DNA of 64,000 bases from Bdellovibrio sp. 22V. GTDB lineage: Bacteria; Bdellovibrionota; Bdellovibrionia; Bdellovibrionales; Bdellovibrionaceae. The stretch is from positions 1,798,001-1,862,000 of the forward strand of contig NZ_CP125854.1 in the NCBI RefSeq assembly GCF_030169785.1. Reading direction: 5' to 3'. This document shows positions 17,064 through 25,458 of this stretch, piece after piece (the first letter of the stretch is position 1; the number at the start of each line of letters is the position of its first letter). Position numbers and translations under genes: made by a program. The notes below the pieces were generated by a model. The model worked only from the letters and a program-made list of their open reading frames with translations, was not told where the DNA came from and did not search any database.

Positions 17064-20000
17064 CTACGGATCGAAGACTTGCTCCCAGAAAGGGAGAACA
17101 CCAAAGGTTGAATTGTCACCGCCATAGACCATGAGATGGCCATTAGATAAAAGCGTCGCCGTATGAAGCGCACGTGCTTCTTTTAACGGTGTTGCCAACG
17201 CCCATTGATTTGTCTCTGGATTATAAACTCGTACATTAGCGTCGCTGCTAGTGTCGCTTCTCGTACCTCCCGTAACGACAATCTCCCCAGAGGGCAGAAG
17301 ATTCGCGATTACATATTGAATGGGCGTATCAAGAGGGGGTCCCGCGGTCCAGGTGTTGGTGTCTGGATCATAAATTTCTGTGCTGGCAAGAGTTTGACCA
17401 TCCAAAACGTTGACTCCTCCGATCACCATAACTTTGCCAGAGAGTAGGCGTATCGCCGCATGGTAAGCGCGTTGAGCTGTCATGGAGACGACTGCAGTCC
17501 AAGTGTCGGTCGAAGGCTGATACGTCACGTTTCCGTAAGCGCCGATGAATAAATATTTATCGGAATTCAACGGTATGACAGCGTCATAAAGCCCGTTAGG
17601 TCGGTCCGCCGAAGCTGTGCACGTTCCCGTAACGGGATCGCAAATTTCATTTTTCGTCGTAATATCTGTCGTATTGATCCCACCAGAAAGCAGAACTTTT
17701 CCATTGGGCAATGCGATTGCACTATGAGCAGCACGCTCCATAAGCAATGGCATCGTGGTGATCGTATTTGTGCTTGGATCGAAGATATCGGCGGTCTGAT
17801 TATAACCTAAACCACCTCCGGCACCTGAGCCACCAGCGATAAATACTTTTCCGGAAGCTAAAAGTGTCGCGGTATGATTTTGTCGTGGGGTTGAAAGATC
17901 GGGACCTTTCTGCCACTGATTTGTCGCAGGGTTGTAAATCGCGGTGCTGCCAATAATTTTTGTGCCCTCATTTCCGCCAGTAACTAAAATTCTGCCGTCT
18001 TTAAGAAGAGTCGCGATATGCGCGCCTCTTCCGGGTAAAAGTGGAGGCACTTGCCATTCTTCCGCAGCGGCAACGCCTGCACGGTACGACTCCACACTCG
18101 TCATGGCATTGTAGGGATCGGCACCGCCGATGATCAGGATGCGTTGATCTTCCAGCGTAACAACAGAAGGCAGGCCGCGAGCGTTGTTTAAAAGTCGGGT
18201 GTCAGTACTCCAAGTGTTAGTGACAGGATTATAGATTTCAGATGTGGCGTAAACGTTAGCCGTTGTAGCCTGTCCGCCAAACACGATGATTTTTCCGTCG
18301 GGCAAAGTGGCTGCTCCGGCAGAGTTGCGCGCCGTCGTCATTGCGGGGCCCGGCTGCCACGTATCCGTTGCGACATCATAAATCTCGACGGAGCTTAAAG
18401 CGCTGCTTGAGTTATATCCGGCAGCGACGAAAATTTTTCCGCCCATGCGAACCGCGGCGTGGGCGACTCGGCCTGTAGTCATTGAAGCGCCAATGGTCCA
18501 CGTGTTTGTAGCAACGTCATAAATTTGTGCCGCTGTAAGATAGGTGGCGGTTTGGCCGCCGATGACGACGACTTTTCCTCCGGCCCCTCCCGGGACGAGT
18601 GTTGCTGAAGGATAATAACAAGGTGTTGGCATGTTGGCGCCAAGGCTCCACGTGTTGGTGTCTGGATCATAGATCTCAACTTCAGCGGGCCGTATGCTGC
18701 CGCCGAAGTCTCCAGTTCCACCTAAGACAAGAACTTTTCCATTCGGTAAGAGAGTTGCCGTGTGCCCGGAGCGAGCCTTAGTTAACAAAGGCCCTGCAGT
18801 CCACGTGTTTGAATCGGGATCATAGATGTCTGTCGTATTTAAAATATTCGCCGAGTCCTGACCGCCAACGACAAGCACTTTTCCGTTCTGTAAAACAGTG
18901 GCGGTGGCACGGGCTCGTGGGGCCGTAGAGTCCGCGCCTGTACTCCACGTGTTGGTCACAGGATCAAAGATTTCAGTCGTTACGGGATAACCCAAGCTTG
19001 GTGATGTATAAACACCGCCAGCCACCAGCACTTTGCCATTTTTTAAAAGGGCCGCAGTAGGAATAAAACGTGCGATGGACAAGCTGGCTTCGGATTTCCA
19101 GAGGAACCCCGATATATCCAGTTTTTCCGGCGTCGTCACAGGAGAGTTGTAGTTCGTTCCTGGAAGTCCGCCAAGAATAACCAAATATTTGCCTGCGATG
19201 TTCGCCGTATGCAGATAACGAGTGCTGCTTTTAAGACTCGCGAAGGTTTCCCACTGATTTGCAGCGGGATCGTAAATCATCGTGTCTTGATAAGTACTTG
19301 TGTCGGAACCACCACCGACAACAAAAACCCTGTTGCCAACCAGAGTCGCCGTATGAAGTTTACGGACAGCTGGCATGGCGGGACCATTTGAAAACGAACC
19401 GACGGCTCCAGCCGTGGGATCGTACACAGTGGTATCTGCAAGTAACGTCAGATTGTCCATTCCACCAATGATAACGACTTTACCATCAGGGAGCAGAGTG
19501 GTCGTGTGATCTTTTCTGGATTTTGTCAGTGAAGGACCTGCAGCCCATGTATTCGAGGACGGAGTATAAAGGGCTGTCGTTACAAGCGTTGAAGTGTTTC
19601 TCCCGCCTACGATGAAGACCTTACCGCTCTTAAGTACGATTGCGCTATGGTTTGCTCGTTGTGCTGTCATGCTCGCAGCGGAGGCCCACGTGTTGGTTGT
19701 AGGATTATAGATTTCAACACTGCTGATATAATTTGCCGTTACGAGAGATATAGAATTCTCCGTTCTGCCGCCAGCGACCATCACACGTCCATCCGGAAGA
19801 AGTGTGGCTGTGTGAAAACAACGGCCCGTTGTCAAAGAAGCAGCCGAACTCCACGTGTCGGTACTTGGGTCATAAAGAGACGCGGTAGCAAGGCACGCAG
19901 TGGTGATGACATTGTTAATGGCTCCGCCGATGAACAAAACTTTTCCATTCTGAAGCAAGGTCGCCGTGTGACTAAGTCGTTCTTGGGGAAGAGACGCTGC

Positions 20001-20318
20001 TTGCGACCAAACACCTGTCTCTGGATCATAAATTTCCGCACTGGAAAGAGCGAGGTTGGTTGGTGTGGTACTCCTATTGAGGGCTCCGCCCGCCACAAGA
20101 ATTTTTCCGTTTGGAAGAGTCGTCGAGGTATTCAGAACGCGAGCGATTTGCGGATATTGAACTCTGAGGAGCTTTGAAGAGTTGAGGGTGTTATCAAGGC
20201 TTGGAAGGTCGGTGATTTCCTCGGAAGCATCTATGGCCACTTCCAAAGTACAGCCGTTCAGCAACGGCATAGTAATAAATAATATAGTCCAAAGGACTGA
20301 ACCGATTACGTTCCTCAT
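17064..20318 (-). CDS. Kelch-repeat lipoprotein, 21 repeats
   Basis: This 1084-residue protein has a lipobox (PLLNGC, Cys23). Nearly all the rest is a regular array of about 48-residue kelch units with the pattern ATLLxxGKVLVxGG, then Y(D/N)PxTNTWxxxxxM and a final R/H-A/T turn. I count 21 glycine-pair strands, which would make three seven-bladed propellers. Such lipoproteins usually present binding surfaces on the outer membrane; the ligand is unknown. The lipobox context (CTLEVAIDAS) resembles that of the small lipoprotein at 21403. A FliA-like promoter lies just upstream with almost no leader, and no Shine-Dalgarno sequence is visible. Confidence 0.9.
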   Translation of the reverse strand: MRNVIGSVLWTILFITMPLLNGCTLEVAIDASEEITDLPSLDNTLNSSKLLRVQYPQIARVLNTSTTLPNGKILVAGGALNRSTTPTNLALSSAEIYDPETGVWSQAASLPQERLSHTATLLQNGKVLFIGGAINNVITTACLATASLYDPSTDTWSSAASLTTGRCFHTATLLPDGRVMVAGGRTENSISLVTANYISSVEIYNPTTNTWASAASMTAQRANHSAIVLKSGKVFIVGGRNTSTLVTTALYTPSSNTWAAGPSLTKSRKDHTTTLLPDGKVVIIGGMDNLTLLADTTVYDPTAGAVGSFSNGPAMPAVRKLHTATLVGNRVFVVGGGSDTSTYQDTMIYDPAANQWETFASLKSSTRYLHTANIAGKYLVILGGLPGTNYNSPVTTPEKLDISGFLWKSEASLSIARFIPTAALLKNGKVLVAGGVYTSPSLGYPVTTEIFDPVTNTWSTGADSTAPRARATATVLQNGKVLVVGGQDSANILNTTDIYDPDSNTWTAGPLLTKARSGHTATLLPNGKVLVLGGTGDFGGSIRPAEVEIYDPDTNTWSLGANMPTPCYYPSATLVPGGAGGKVVVIGGQTATYLTAAQIYDVATNTWTIGASMTTGRVAHAAVRMGGKIFVAAGYNSSSALSSVEIYDVATDTWQPGPAMTTARNSAGAATLPDGKIIVFGGQATTANVYATSEIYNPVTNTWSTDTRLLNNARGLPSVVTLEDQRILIIGGADPYNAMTSVESYRAGVAAAEEWQVPPLLPGRGAHIATLLKDGRILVTGGNEGTKIIGSTAIYNPATNQWQKGPDLSTPRQNHTATLLASGKVFIAGGSGAGGGLGYNQTADIFDPSTNTITTMPLLMERAAHSAIALPNGKVLLSGGINTTDITTKNEICDPVTGTCTASADRPNGLYDAVIPLNSDKYLFIGAYGNVTYQPSTDTWTAVVSMTAQRAYHAAIRLLSGKVMVIGGVNVLDGQTLASTEIYDPDTNTWTAGPPLDTPIQYVIANLLPSGEIVVTGGTRSDTSSDANVRVYNPETNQWALATPLKEARALHTATLLSNGHLMVYGGDNSTFGVLPFWEQVFDP

Positions 20319-20332
20319 ATTGATTAGATAAC

Positions 20333-20359
20333 TTATCGGGAAATTTGCGACAGTCTTTT
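20333..20359 (-). promoter_or_regulatory. FliA-like promoter of the kelch gene
   Basis: Read on the minus strand, CTAAAA precedes CCCGATAA (20340-20333) with the 15-16 bp spacing of sigma-28 promoters. The -10 box ends 15 bases before the ATG, so the leader would be only a few bases long. Confidence 0.6.
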
Positions 20360-20407
20360 AGCAATACAAAGCGCTTCAGAAATATTTTTTGTTCAGTACT
20401 TGATAAG

Positions 20408-20420
20408 TCTCAAAAAGAGA
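20408..20420. promoter_or_regulatory. TCTCA palindrome, site 3
   Basis: TCTCAAAAAGAGA is one base off the TCTCA-N3-TGAGA consensus and is itself a perfect GTCTC-N5-GAGAC palindrome. It lies 74 bp upstream of the FliA-like -10 box of the kelch gene. Confidence 0.45.
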
Positions 20421-20455
20421 CGGAAAAATGCTTCCGGCGCCTTTGCTGGAACAGT

Positions 20456-21262
20456 TTAGCGAAGTGGATCTTTGTTTTTCGCTGAAATTTCGTTGAGTTC
20501 TGCGGGAGACATGCCGAGGAGATCGCCCCACTGATCGAGGATCTTTTCGTACTTGCCCGAAGTCAGCATCTTCTTCATTCCCTCGTCAAATTCTTGCGCG
20601 TACTTCGCGCCCTGACGATGTTTTTTGCTGAACATTACGTACAACCCGCCGGAGCCGATGGGACCAGAAATTTTCAATGCATCTCGAGTTTTGGGATCCG
20701 TCTGTTTTGCGTGATAGTAGTACGCCAAAATATTGATAACTCCGTAAGTCGCTCTTTTATTGGCAACGATCTTCAAAACATTGGCATCTGAGTTGGCAAA
20801 GTGCTTGTCAATTTTTGTGTCGTAATCAAAGGGACCGTAAGAGTAACCCGTTGTTAGAACAACTTTCTGTCCATGCAAGTCGGAAATTTGGCGCACCTTC
20901 GGTCCTAACGTGTTATCTCGATGAGTGATGGCCACAGCGCTGATCACGACAAGCGGAGATTTCGGAAATATCAGCACGTTGGTCATCTTCTCGTCATAAG
21001 TGGAATTGAAACACGCCAGTTCCGAAGCATTCTGCGTTTTTGTCAAACAGCGCGAGTAAGGAACGCCTTCAAAAGTGACATCAATGTTTTGTTCTTTGAA
21101 TGCGGCACGTATGATGTCGACAGACAACCCCTTTAGAGTGCCCTTTTCCATATAGCTGTAAGGCGGGAAATCATCTTCGGAAAGAATTTTTATCGTCTCT
21201 GCAAAGGATAGAGCCGGGATTGTATTTGATAAAAATAAACAACAAAGAAGGAATGCTCTCAA
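20456..21262 (-). CDS. Family 3 periplasmic solute-binding protein
   Basis: I place the start at a TTG (21262) because GGAG lies six bases upstream and the first residues then form a signal peptide (RAFLLCCLFLSNTIPALSFA). A longer frame back to 21370 adds a charged, unlikely leader. The mature 248 residues match the SBP_bac_3 family: ILSEDDFPPYSYMEKGTLKGLSVDIIRAAF, then VPYSRCLTK, and a C-terminal YEKILDQWGDL. Such proteins bind amino acids or similar small molecules in the periplasm. No ABC permease is adjacent, so it may serve a distant transporter or act as a sensor. Absence of the usual ligand-carboxylate Arg/Asp pair cannot be judged by eye. Confidence 0.85.
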   Translation of the reverse strand: MRAFLLCCLFLSNTIPALSFAETIKILSEDDFPPYSYMEKGTLKGLSVDIIRAAFKEQNIDVTFEGVPYSRCLTKTQNASELACFNSTYDEKMTNVLIFPKSPLVVISAVAITHRDNTLGPKVRQISDLHGQKVVLTTGYSYGPFDYDTKIDKHFANSDANVLKIVANKRATYGVINILAYYYHAKQTDPKTRDALKISGPIGSGGLYVMFSKKHRQGAKYAQEFDEGMKKMLTSGKYEKILDQWGDLLGMSPAELNEISAKNKDPLR

Positions 21263-21402
21263 TACTTTCTCCAGACGAGGTATTTGACTTAGATTTTGAG
21301 TTTTTTTTTGCTCGATCGGCAAGTCTTTTGATGAATCTTTGGTTCGCCTTAACTCAGCGAACGCATCCAAGTGTGTAATGCCACAACGAGGACGGTTAGT
21401 TC

Positions 21403-22068
21403 TTATTGCGAGCAGTCCGCAGGAAAACTTGTGTGTCGTTGAAGATAAATATGAGTTGTTGGATTCGTAGAAGACACTTGGTTGAAATCAATTTGCAAAG
21501 CGGTTTGATAGCCGGTTTTTAAAGCGGCGTAGTCAATAACACCGTTATCTAGAATCACCCAAAGATTCGTGCTTGAGTCAGGCACAAGGCCGAACATCGT
21601 ATTTTTGGAAGTAGGACTTCCCCAAAAAGGTGTGAAGGCTCCGCCGGGATCATCAGCACCGAAAAAATACCCTTCGTAGGCACTGATGCTATTGTTAAGA
21701 CTTTCGCTCTCTGCTTTGAGTTCTTGCGAGTACCAGGTTAAGGCAATAGGTCCCGAGGGTGCGGGAGTGGGGCTTACTCGATCTTGACAATCTTGAAGAG
21801 AGGAGTAAGCGCACTGCAATCCTGAAATGTCGTTCGCGGTAATATTGTAAAACACTCGACTGAAAGTGCCGCCCATTAAAAAACAATCGGTTTGCCAGGC
21901 GCCGTAAACGTCAGAAAGTGTCCAAGCACCTGAAGGCGGAGGCGTCGCTGGAGTGTCAGGAGTTGAAGCTAAGTCGGATCTGCTTGCTTTAAGGTCCAAT
22001 TCCAAAGAACAAGAAGAAAGTAGCATCGCAAGGCCGATGGCGAGTGTGCCCCTGATAATCAACTTCAT
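21403..22068 (-). CDS. Lipoprotein of unknown function
   Basis: This 221-residue protein has a lipobox (LLSSC, Cys20) followed by SLELDLKASRSD, similar to the post-lipobox sequence of the kelch lipoprotein (TLEVAIDASEE). A Pro/Thr linker follows, then a compact domain of about 170 residues with GAWQTDCFLMGG and YLQRHTSFPADC containing paired cysteines. I do not recognise a family. An AGGGAGC ribosome site precedes the ATG. The exact palindrome at 22127 lies about 60 bp upstream. Confidence 0.75.
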   Translation of the reverse strand: MKLIIRGTLAIGLAMLLSSCSLELDLKASRSDLASTPDTPATPPPSGAWTLSDVYGAWQTDCFLMGGTFSRVFYNITANDISGLQCAYSSLQDCQDRVSPTPAPSGPIALTWYSQELKAESESLNNSISAYEGYFFGADDPGGAFTPFWGSPTSKNTMFGLVPDSSTNLWVILDNGVIDYAALKTGYQTALQIDFNQVSSTNPTTHIYLQRHTSFPADCSQ

Positions 22069-22092
22069 GAACGCTCCCTGTTGACACCAAGC

Positions 22093-22100
22093 TGATCGGT
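22093..22100 (-). promoter_or_regulatory. Possible FliA-like -10 box
   Basis: The minus strand reads ACCGATCA, two bases off GCCGATAA, 33 bp from the centre of the palindrome at 22127 and 24 bp before the lipoprotein ATG. No TAAA -35 is present, so this is weak. Confidence 0.3.
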
Positions 22101-22126
22101 TGTCCGTAGGGCTACTAAAGACTTAT

Positions 22127-22139
22127 TCTCAGTCTGAGA
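22127..22139. promoter_or_regulatory. Palindrome TCTCA-N3-TGAGA, site 4
   Basis: This is an exact copy with spacer GTC, extended on the right to TGAGACAG. It lies between the lipoprotein gene and the coiled-coil protein gene. Confidence 0.5.
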
Positions 22140-22223
22140 CAGTTTTGCGATGCGACCTCTCAAAAATGTGTTTGCTGTTCGCATCAATTTGCCAGTCCGC
22201 TCGATCAAATGCGGAAAGTATCT

Positions 22224-23084
22224 CTACTCAGACAAAATACTATTCGCAAAATCTATGGCGATGCGATCATTCTTTTTTTCCAGCATGTGAACGCTTTCCA
22301 CCAGAGTTGTCACGACGAGGTCGATGTGCGTGGAGACAGTGGTGATATGCTCGTCAATCTCGGCAAGACTCTTCAGTGTGAGGACCGAGTTGTAAGCTTT
22401 CGCCGCAGGATTATACGCAGGACTTTTATTGAGGGGTTCGACAGACTGTCGACCCTGTTGTGCTCCTTGATGAAGTTTCTCATAAAAAGCCGAAGCAAGT
22501 TTGAAGCTCTCTTGTGTTTTTGCGAAAGCGTCGCGGGAGGCTTTCGTGCCCATGGCGCTGTACACGGTGCCGCTTCTTCTTACGATGGCGTTGCTGACGA
22601 AACTCATCGTTTCTGCTGCCTGAGCGCTATCAATAGCGCTTCTGCTATCTTCCAAGGATTGGAGGGCGCGACGACCTTCTTCGATGTAGGGAACCAGGTT
22701 TTTCGCAACTAAAAGATTTTTTCGTGCCTCTTTGTCATAGGTGATAACGTGAGCTAAGGCATAGAGGTAAATACTGTTTTTATAGATTTCAACGGTCTGA
22801 TTTTCTTGCGTGATCAACTCGTCAAAACCGCGAGCGGTTTGTCGATGACGCCATTCTTGGAGCGATGGAAATATCTGCCATGGCTTTTCTCTTTGCTGAG
22901 CTAAGACGGCTTCTTGCTCGCGATACCATTTGGCGTAATAGGCTTCCTTTTGTTGGCGTTCTCTGATTTTGCGGATTTCTTTACTGATGGTGCGAATGCG
23001 CGCGGGGATATTCAATTCTTTCGCTTCGGCTGTGGCGCCATTGAGGAAAGAAAAGGTGAGGATAAAAAGAAGAAGCATTCTCAT
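22224..23084 (-). CDS. Secreted helical protein of unknown function
   Basis: This 286-residue protein has a signal peptide (about 1-21, ending ATAEA). The mature part is almost entirely helical and charged: residues 28-75 (RIRTISKEIRKIRERQQ and beyond) should form a coiled coil, and the rest contains long amphipathic helices. There are no cysteines and no recognisable motif. A role in periplasmic structure is possible but unsupported. A TGGAGAA ribosome site precedes the ATG, and a terminator of the upstream gene lies about 65 bp before it, so it has its own promoter. Confidence 0.75.
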   Translation of the reverse strand: MRMLLLFILTFSFLNGATAEAKELNIPARIRTISKEIRKIRERQQKEAYYAKWYREQEAVLAQQREKPWQIFPSLQEWRHRQTARGFDELITQENQTVEIYKNSIYLYALAHVITYDKEARKNLLVAKNLVPYIEEGRRALQSLEDSRSAIDSAQAAETMSFVSNAIVRRSGTVYSAMGTKASRDAFAKTQESFKLASAFYEKLHQGAQQGRQSVEPLNKSPAYNPAAKAYNSVLTLKSLAEIDEHITTVSTHIDLVVTTLVESVHMLEKKNDRIAIDFANSILSE

Positions 23085-23149
23085 AAGTTCTCCAGGAAAA
23101 AATCAGCTTTTTTAAAGCAAGAAATATTCCCGCAGTATGTCGGTAAAAA

Positions 23150-23172
23150 GAAACGCCCGATGTGGGCGTTTC
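23150..23172 (-). terminator. Rho-independent terminator of the gene at 23182
   Basis: GAAACGCCC and GGGCGTTTC pair over nine bases. On the minus strand they are followed by CTTTTT, which ends transcription of the small secreted protein gene. Confidence 0.8.
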
Positions 23173-23181
23173 TCAGATAAG

Positions 23182-23655
23182 TTACTTATGAAATGACACT
23201 TGAACATGAACGTTATGCAGATTCAAACCAACGATTTCAACCATGCCGATCGAAGGGCCACCGCCTAAACGAACGGCTCCGATTTGAATGCTCTTAAAAT
23301 AAGAAGGAATAGCGACTGTGGTTTTTACGCCATTTGCATCCAATGTCATGGTGCCGTTGTACTGAACACCATCGACCACGATATTGTCTAAGCTAATACC
23401 CATAGCGCCAAAAATGAGCTGCGTTTGGCCAATAAATGTTTCTGCGCTGATTCTTCCGTCACCGTCGTTAGCGTCGGCAACGAGCTTTGCTTGAAGGTCG
23501 GCAAAGTCCTGAAGAAGGCGTTCCTTATTAAAGCCCTCTCTCCCAGTCACCGACGCAAGCTCGTTATCAGAGAGAGGTTCCATTGCATAACCGGGTTGAA
23601 GGGCCATGACACAGCCAAGGACAAGAAGACCGTTGAGTAAATTTATCATCTTCAT
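23182..23655 (-). CDS. Secreted protein with LSDNEL-VTG motif
   Basis: The ATG at 23655 follows an AGGAG site, so the longer frame reaching 23790 is not needed. The 157-residue product has a signal peptide (about 1-24), then LSDNELASVTGREG at residues 28-41, the same element at the same place as in the protein at 13740. The remainder is a beta-rich domain with Asp/Gly-rich DANDGDGRIS, which could bind calcium, and ends in HNVHVQVSFHK. No known function. The motif recalls conserved N-terminal elements seen in some secreted or filament-associated proteins, but I cannot name a family with confidence. Confidence 0.75.
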   Translation of the reverse strand: MKMINLLNGLLVLGCVMALQPGYAMEPLSDNELASVTGREGFNKERLLQDFADLQAKLVADANDGDGRISAETFIGQTQLIFGAMGISLDNIVVDGVQYNGTMTLDANGVKTTVAIPSYFKSIQIGAVRLGGGPSIGMVEIVGLNLHNVHVQVSFHK

Positions 23656-23736
23656 AAAATGAACTCCTTTGATTGGAGTCCCATCGGTTGCAAGGCTCAC
23701 ACCAACAGTGTTCGCACGCAAAGACGCGAACAAGAA

Positions 23737-23793
23737 AAGGTGCCAGGCCCTGTTTCTGGAAGCGCCGTTCCCAGAAACAGGGCCTGGCACCTT
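23737..23793. repeat. Large intergenic palindrome (23-bp arms)
   Basis: The two 23-base arms (23737-23759 and 23771-23793) are perfect complements around an 11-base loop; the outer part reads AAGGTGCCAGG and CCTGGCACCTT. It lies between two minus-strand genes. The outer part resembles the GGTACC palindrome at 43377, so both may belong to one family of mobile-like or terminator hairpins. Confidence 0.8.
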
Positions 23794-23799
23794 ACGGGA

Positions 23800-24507
23800 C
23801 TATTTTACTCGCTGAGCAAGGGCTTTTTCAGAACCGAAATAAAGGTAAGAGCCTTGCTTTGTTGTAATACCTAATTCATAGCTGATGTTCTTGTTGCCTG
23901 AAGATTGCAATGCAGATTCGAAAGGAGCACCTGGAGCTAGTACTTGGAGCGTGTTTTCCTTCGTCCCAGCTAACAGTTCATATTGCGCGAGAAAAGCCTC
24001 TGCGATCGGATTCATTCTGAGTTTCACCGAAGAGAAGCGGGCGTCCTTGATAGGCAGTTCAAGAGTGACGTCAGGCAAGTGAATGCTATAAGCGGCAACT
24101 CCTTCAAAGTCTTTTGTGTTGATTCGGCAGCTCTGCGTGCTTTCACCACGAGGGAAAGACTGCGAAGAACCGAAAGTGGCGTAAACATCTGTTGTTGTTT
24201 CAGATTCCCAGTGAGTGGTGAGGCTTCTTACTTTCAAAGTGAATTGGCCCACTTTAAATTGCCCCGTCACGTTGCAGACGTATTCGTTGTCGTCTGAGAA
24301 AGCTTGCTTGGAGAGCGCGATATTTTCTTCACTCTTAGCCGGCGAAGATTCAACTGATACCTCCACAGAGTAAAGACCGGCATTGATTTCAGTCGGGATG
24401 CGCGCGTGATTGGACGCATTTCGCAGATCAATGGTTCCTTGATAAACCGTTGCAGCTTGCGCCTGAGCCGCGAGAGCCAGGATTAGAGAAGAAATAAACA
24501 CTTTCAT
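23800..24507 (-). CDS. Secreted protein of unknown function
   Basis: The ATG at 24507 gives a signal peptide (MKVFISSLILALAAQAQA); a GGAG site precedes it. The 235-residue product looks like an all-beta protein, with alternating hydrophobic strands (YSVEVSVES, QFTLKVRSLTTHW, VTLELPIKDARFSSVKLRM) and two cysteines (CNV, CRI). It could be a beta-sandwich exported to the periplasm. No motif or family is recognised. The 23-bp-arm palindrome lies directly after its stop codon and may terminate it. Confidence 0.7.
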   Translation of the reverse strand: MKVFISSLILALAAQAQAATVYQGTIDLRNASNHARIPTEINAGLYSVEVSVESSPAKSEENIALSKQAFSDDNEYVCNVTGQFKVGQFTLKVRSLTTHWESETTTDVYATFGSSQSFPRGESTQSCRINTKDFEGVAAYSIHLPDVTLELPIKDARFSSVKLRMNPIAEAFLAQYELLAGTKENTLQVLAPGAPFESALQSSGNKNISYELGITTKQGSYLYFGSEKALAQRVK

Positions 24508-24649
24508 AAGAGGTCTCCTTTGGGCGACCACTTAATGAAAATCGGTTCGTTATGTAAAGTTAGGTTTTGGTTAAGAGCAAAGACCTTTAAGATCTTGAAT
24601 TAAACAAGAAAGGAACCGAGTATTAGATGAGGAAGGCCGGATCGACTTT

Positions 24650-25054
24650 ATGACTTCAACGAAAATAGTAGATAAAAACGAAAAATTGGAAAAGGCGATT
24701 GCTCTTGGTCGAAGCCGAATCACATATCCGTCGATGTTTGCGGCGTTTTTCCCATGGCTATTATTTATTGTTCTTAGCAACTACGGATTGGTTGAATCTG
24801 TAGGAACAAAGGGGTTCTTGTGGTTTGCCTTTTTCTTCGGAGGAGGCTTTGTGCTTGGTTGGCTTGTTTGGTCAGTGCAAGTACCTAAATGGAGGCTGCA
24901 AGCATATTCCATTGTCGAAAATATTGAAGAGTTAAAAGAGGCAGCGATTGCAGCTTCTTTAATATGGCCTGACAAAAGTATTTTTACGAAGACAGAAATC
25001 GCGTCGAAGGAATTAAGAGAAAAAATACGTCTTCTTGAATCAAAGAAATCGTAA
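24650..25054 (+). CDS. Small membrane protein of unknown function
   Basis: This 134-residue protein has two adjacent membrane segments, about residues 28-45 (SMFAAFFPWLLFIVLSNYG) and 55-75 (GFLWFAFFFGGGFVLGWLVW), between a basic N-terminal stretch and a helical, charged C-terminal tail (residues 85-134). No family is recognised. The GAGGAAGG sequence is rather far from the ATG, so initiation is uncertain. It stands alone among minus-strand genes. Confidence 0.6.
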   Translation: MTSTKIVDKNEKLEKAIALGRSRITYPSMFAAFFPWLLFIVLSNYGLVESVGTKGFLWFAFFFGGGFVLGWLVWSVQVPKWRLQAYSIVENIEELKEAAIAASLIWPDKSIFTKTEIASKELREKIRLLESKKS

Positions 25055-25193
25055 TCGGGTAACAAGGAGTAAGGCTCGGTCTTCTCAGGCCATCCGGGCC
25101 TGCCGCTTTTCGAGTCATGCTACCCCAAAGACGTAGTTCGGCCTTTAGCAGATACTTTGGTTTCTATGTTGTTCTTTGATTTTTTAGAAAAAA

Positions 25194-25269
25194 TGGATGG
25201 GGTAGCAGGACTCGAACCTGCGAATGACAGAATCAAAATCTGTTGACTTACCAACTTGTCGATACCCCA
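25194..25269 (-). tRNA. tRNA-Gln (anticodon TTG)
   Basis: On the minus strand the sequence folds as a standard cloverleaf: acceptor TGGGGTA pairs with TACCCCA, the T arm contains GGTTCGAGTCC, and the anticodon stem ACAGA/TCTGT holds the loop TTTTGAT with anticodon TTG. The CCA end is encoded. It reads CAA codons and wobble CAG. A short A/T hairpin follows. Confidence 0.95.
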
Positions 25270-25345
25270 ACAAGATGACTTACGAACCGCTAAATTACGG
25301 ATTCTGGGGCCGAAAAGCAATAAATGACGCGTTGGCTAACTAAAA

Positions 25346-25370
25346 AAGCCCGTCGGGATGCGACGGGCTT
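25346..25370 (-). terminator. Terminator of spoVG
   Basis: AAGCCCGTCG and CGACGGGCTT pair over ten bases. On the minus strand a TTTTT run follows. It is nearly identical to the terminator at 26013. Confidence 0.85.
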
Positions 25371-25458
25371 AAAAGGACCATGGGACTTTTGTTGAAGCCG
25401 CCTCCCTTGTCTTCTCCACACCAGAAGGCAAGTCGGCGAGTGAGCAGGGAACTTCAGA

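Noticed and set aside
8722-20318. CRISPR array or tandem DNA repeats
   Set aside because: The regular repeats are protein-coding RCC1 and kelch units with variable DNA sequence, not direct repeats with spacers.
21263-21370. Longer start for the solute-binding protein
   Set aside because: The extension is charged and hides the signal peptide; the TTG at 21262 has a GGAG site six bases upstream.
23656-23790. N-terminal extension of the gene at 23182
   Set aside because: It overlaps the large palindrome, and a signal peptide with a good ribosome site starts at 23655.
25070-25190. A second or damaged tRNA next to tRNA-Gln
   Set aside because: CTACCCCAAAG resembles a tRNA end, but no cloverleaf can be drawn.
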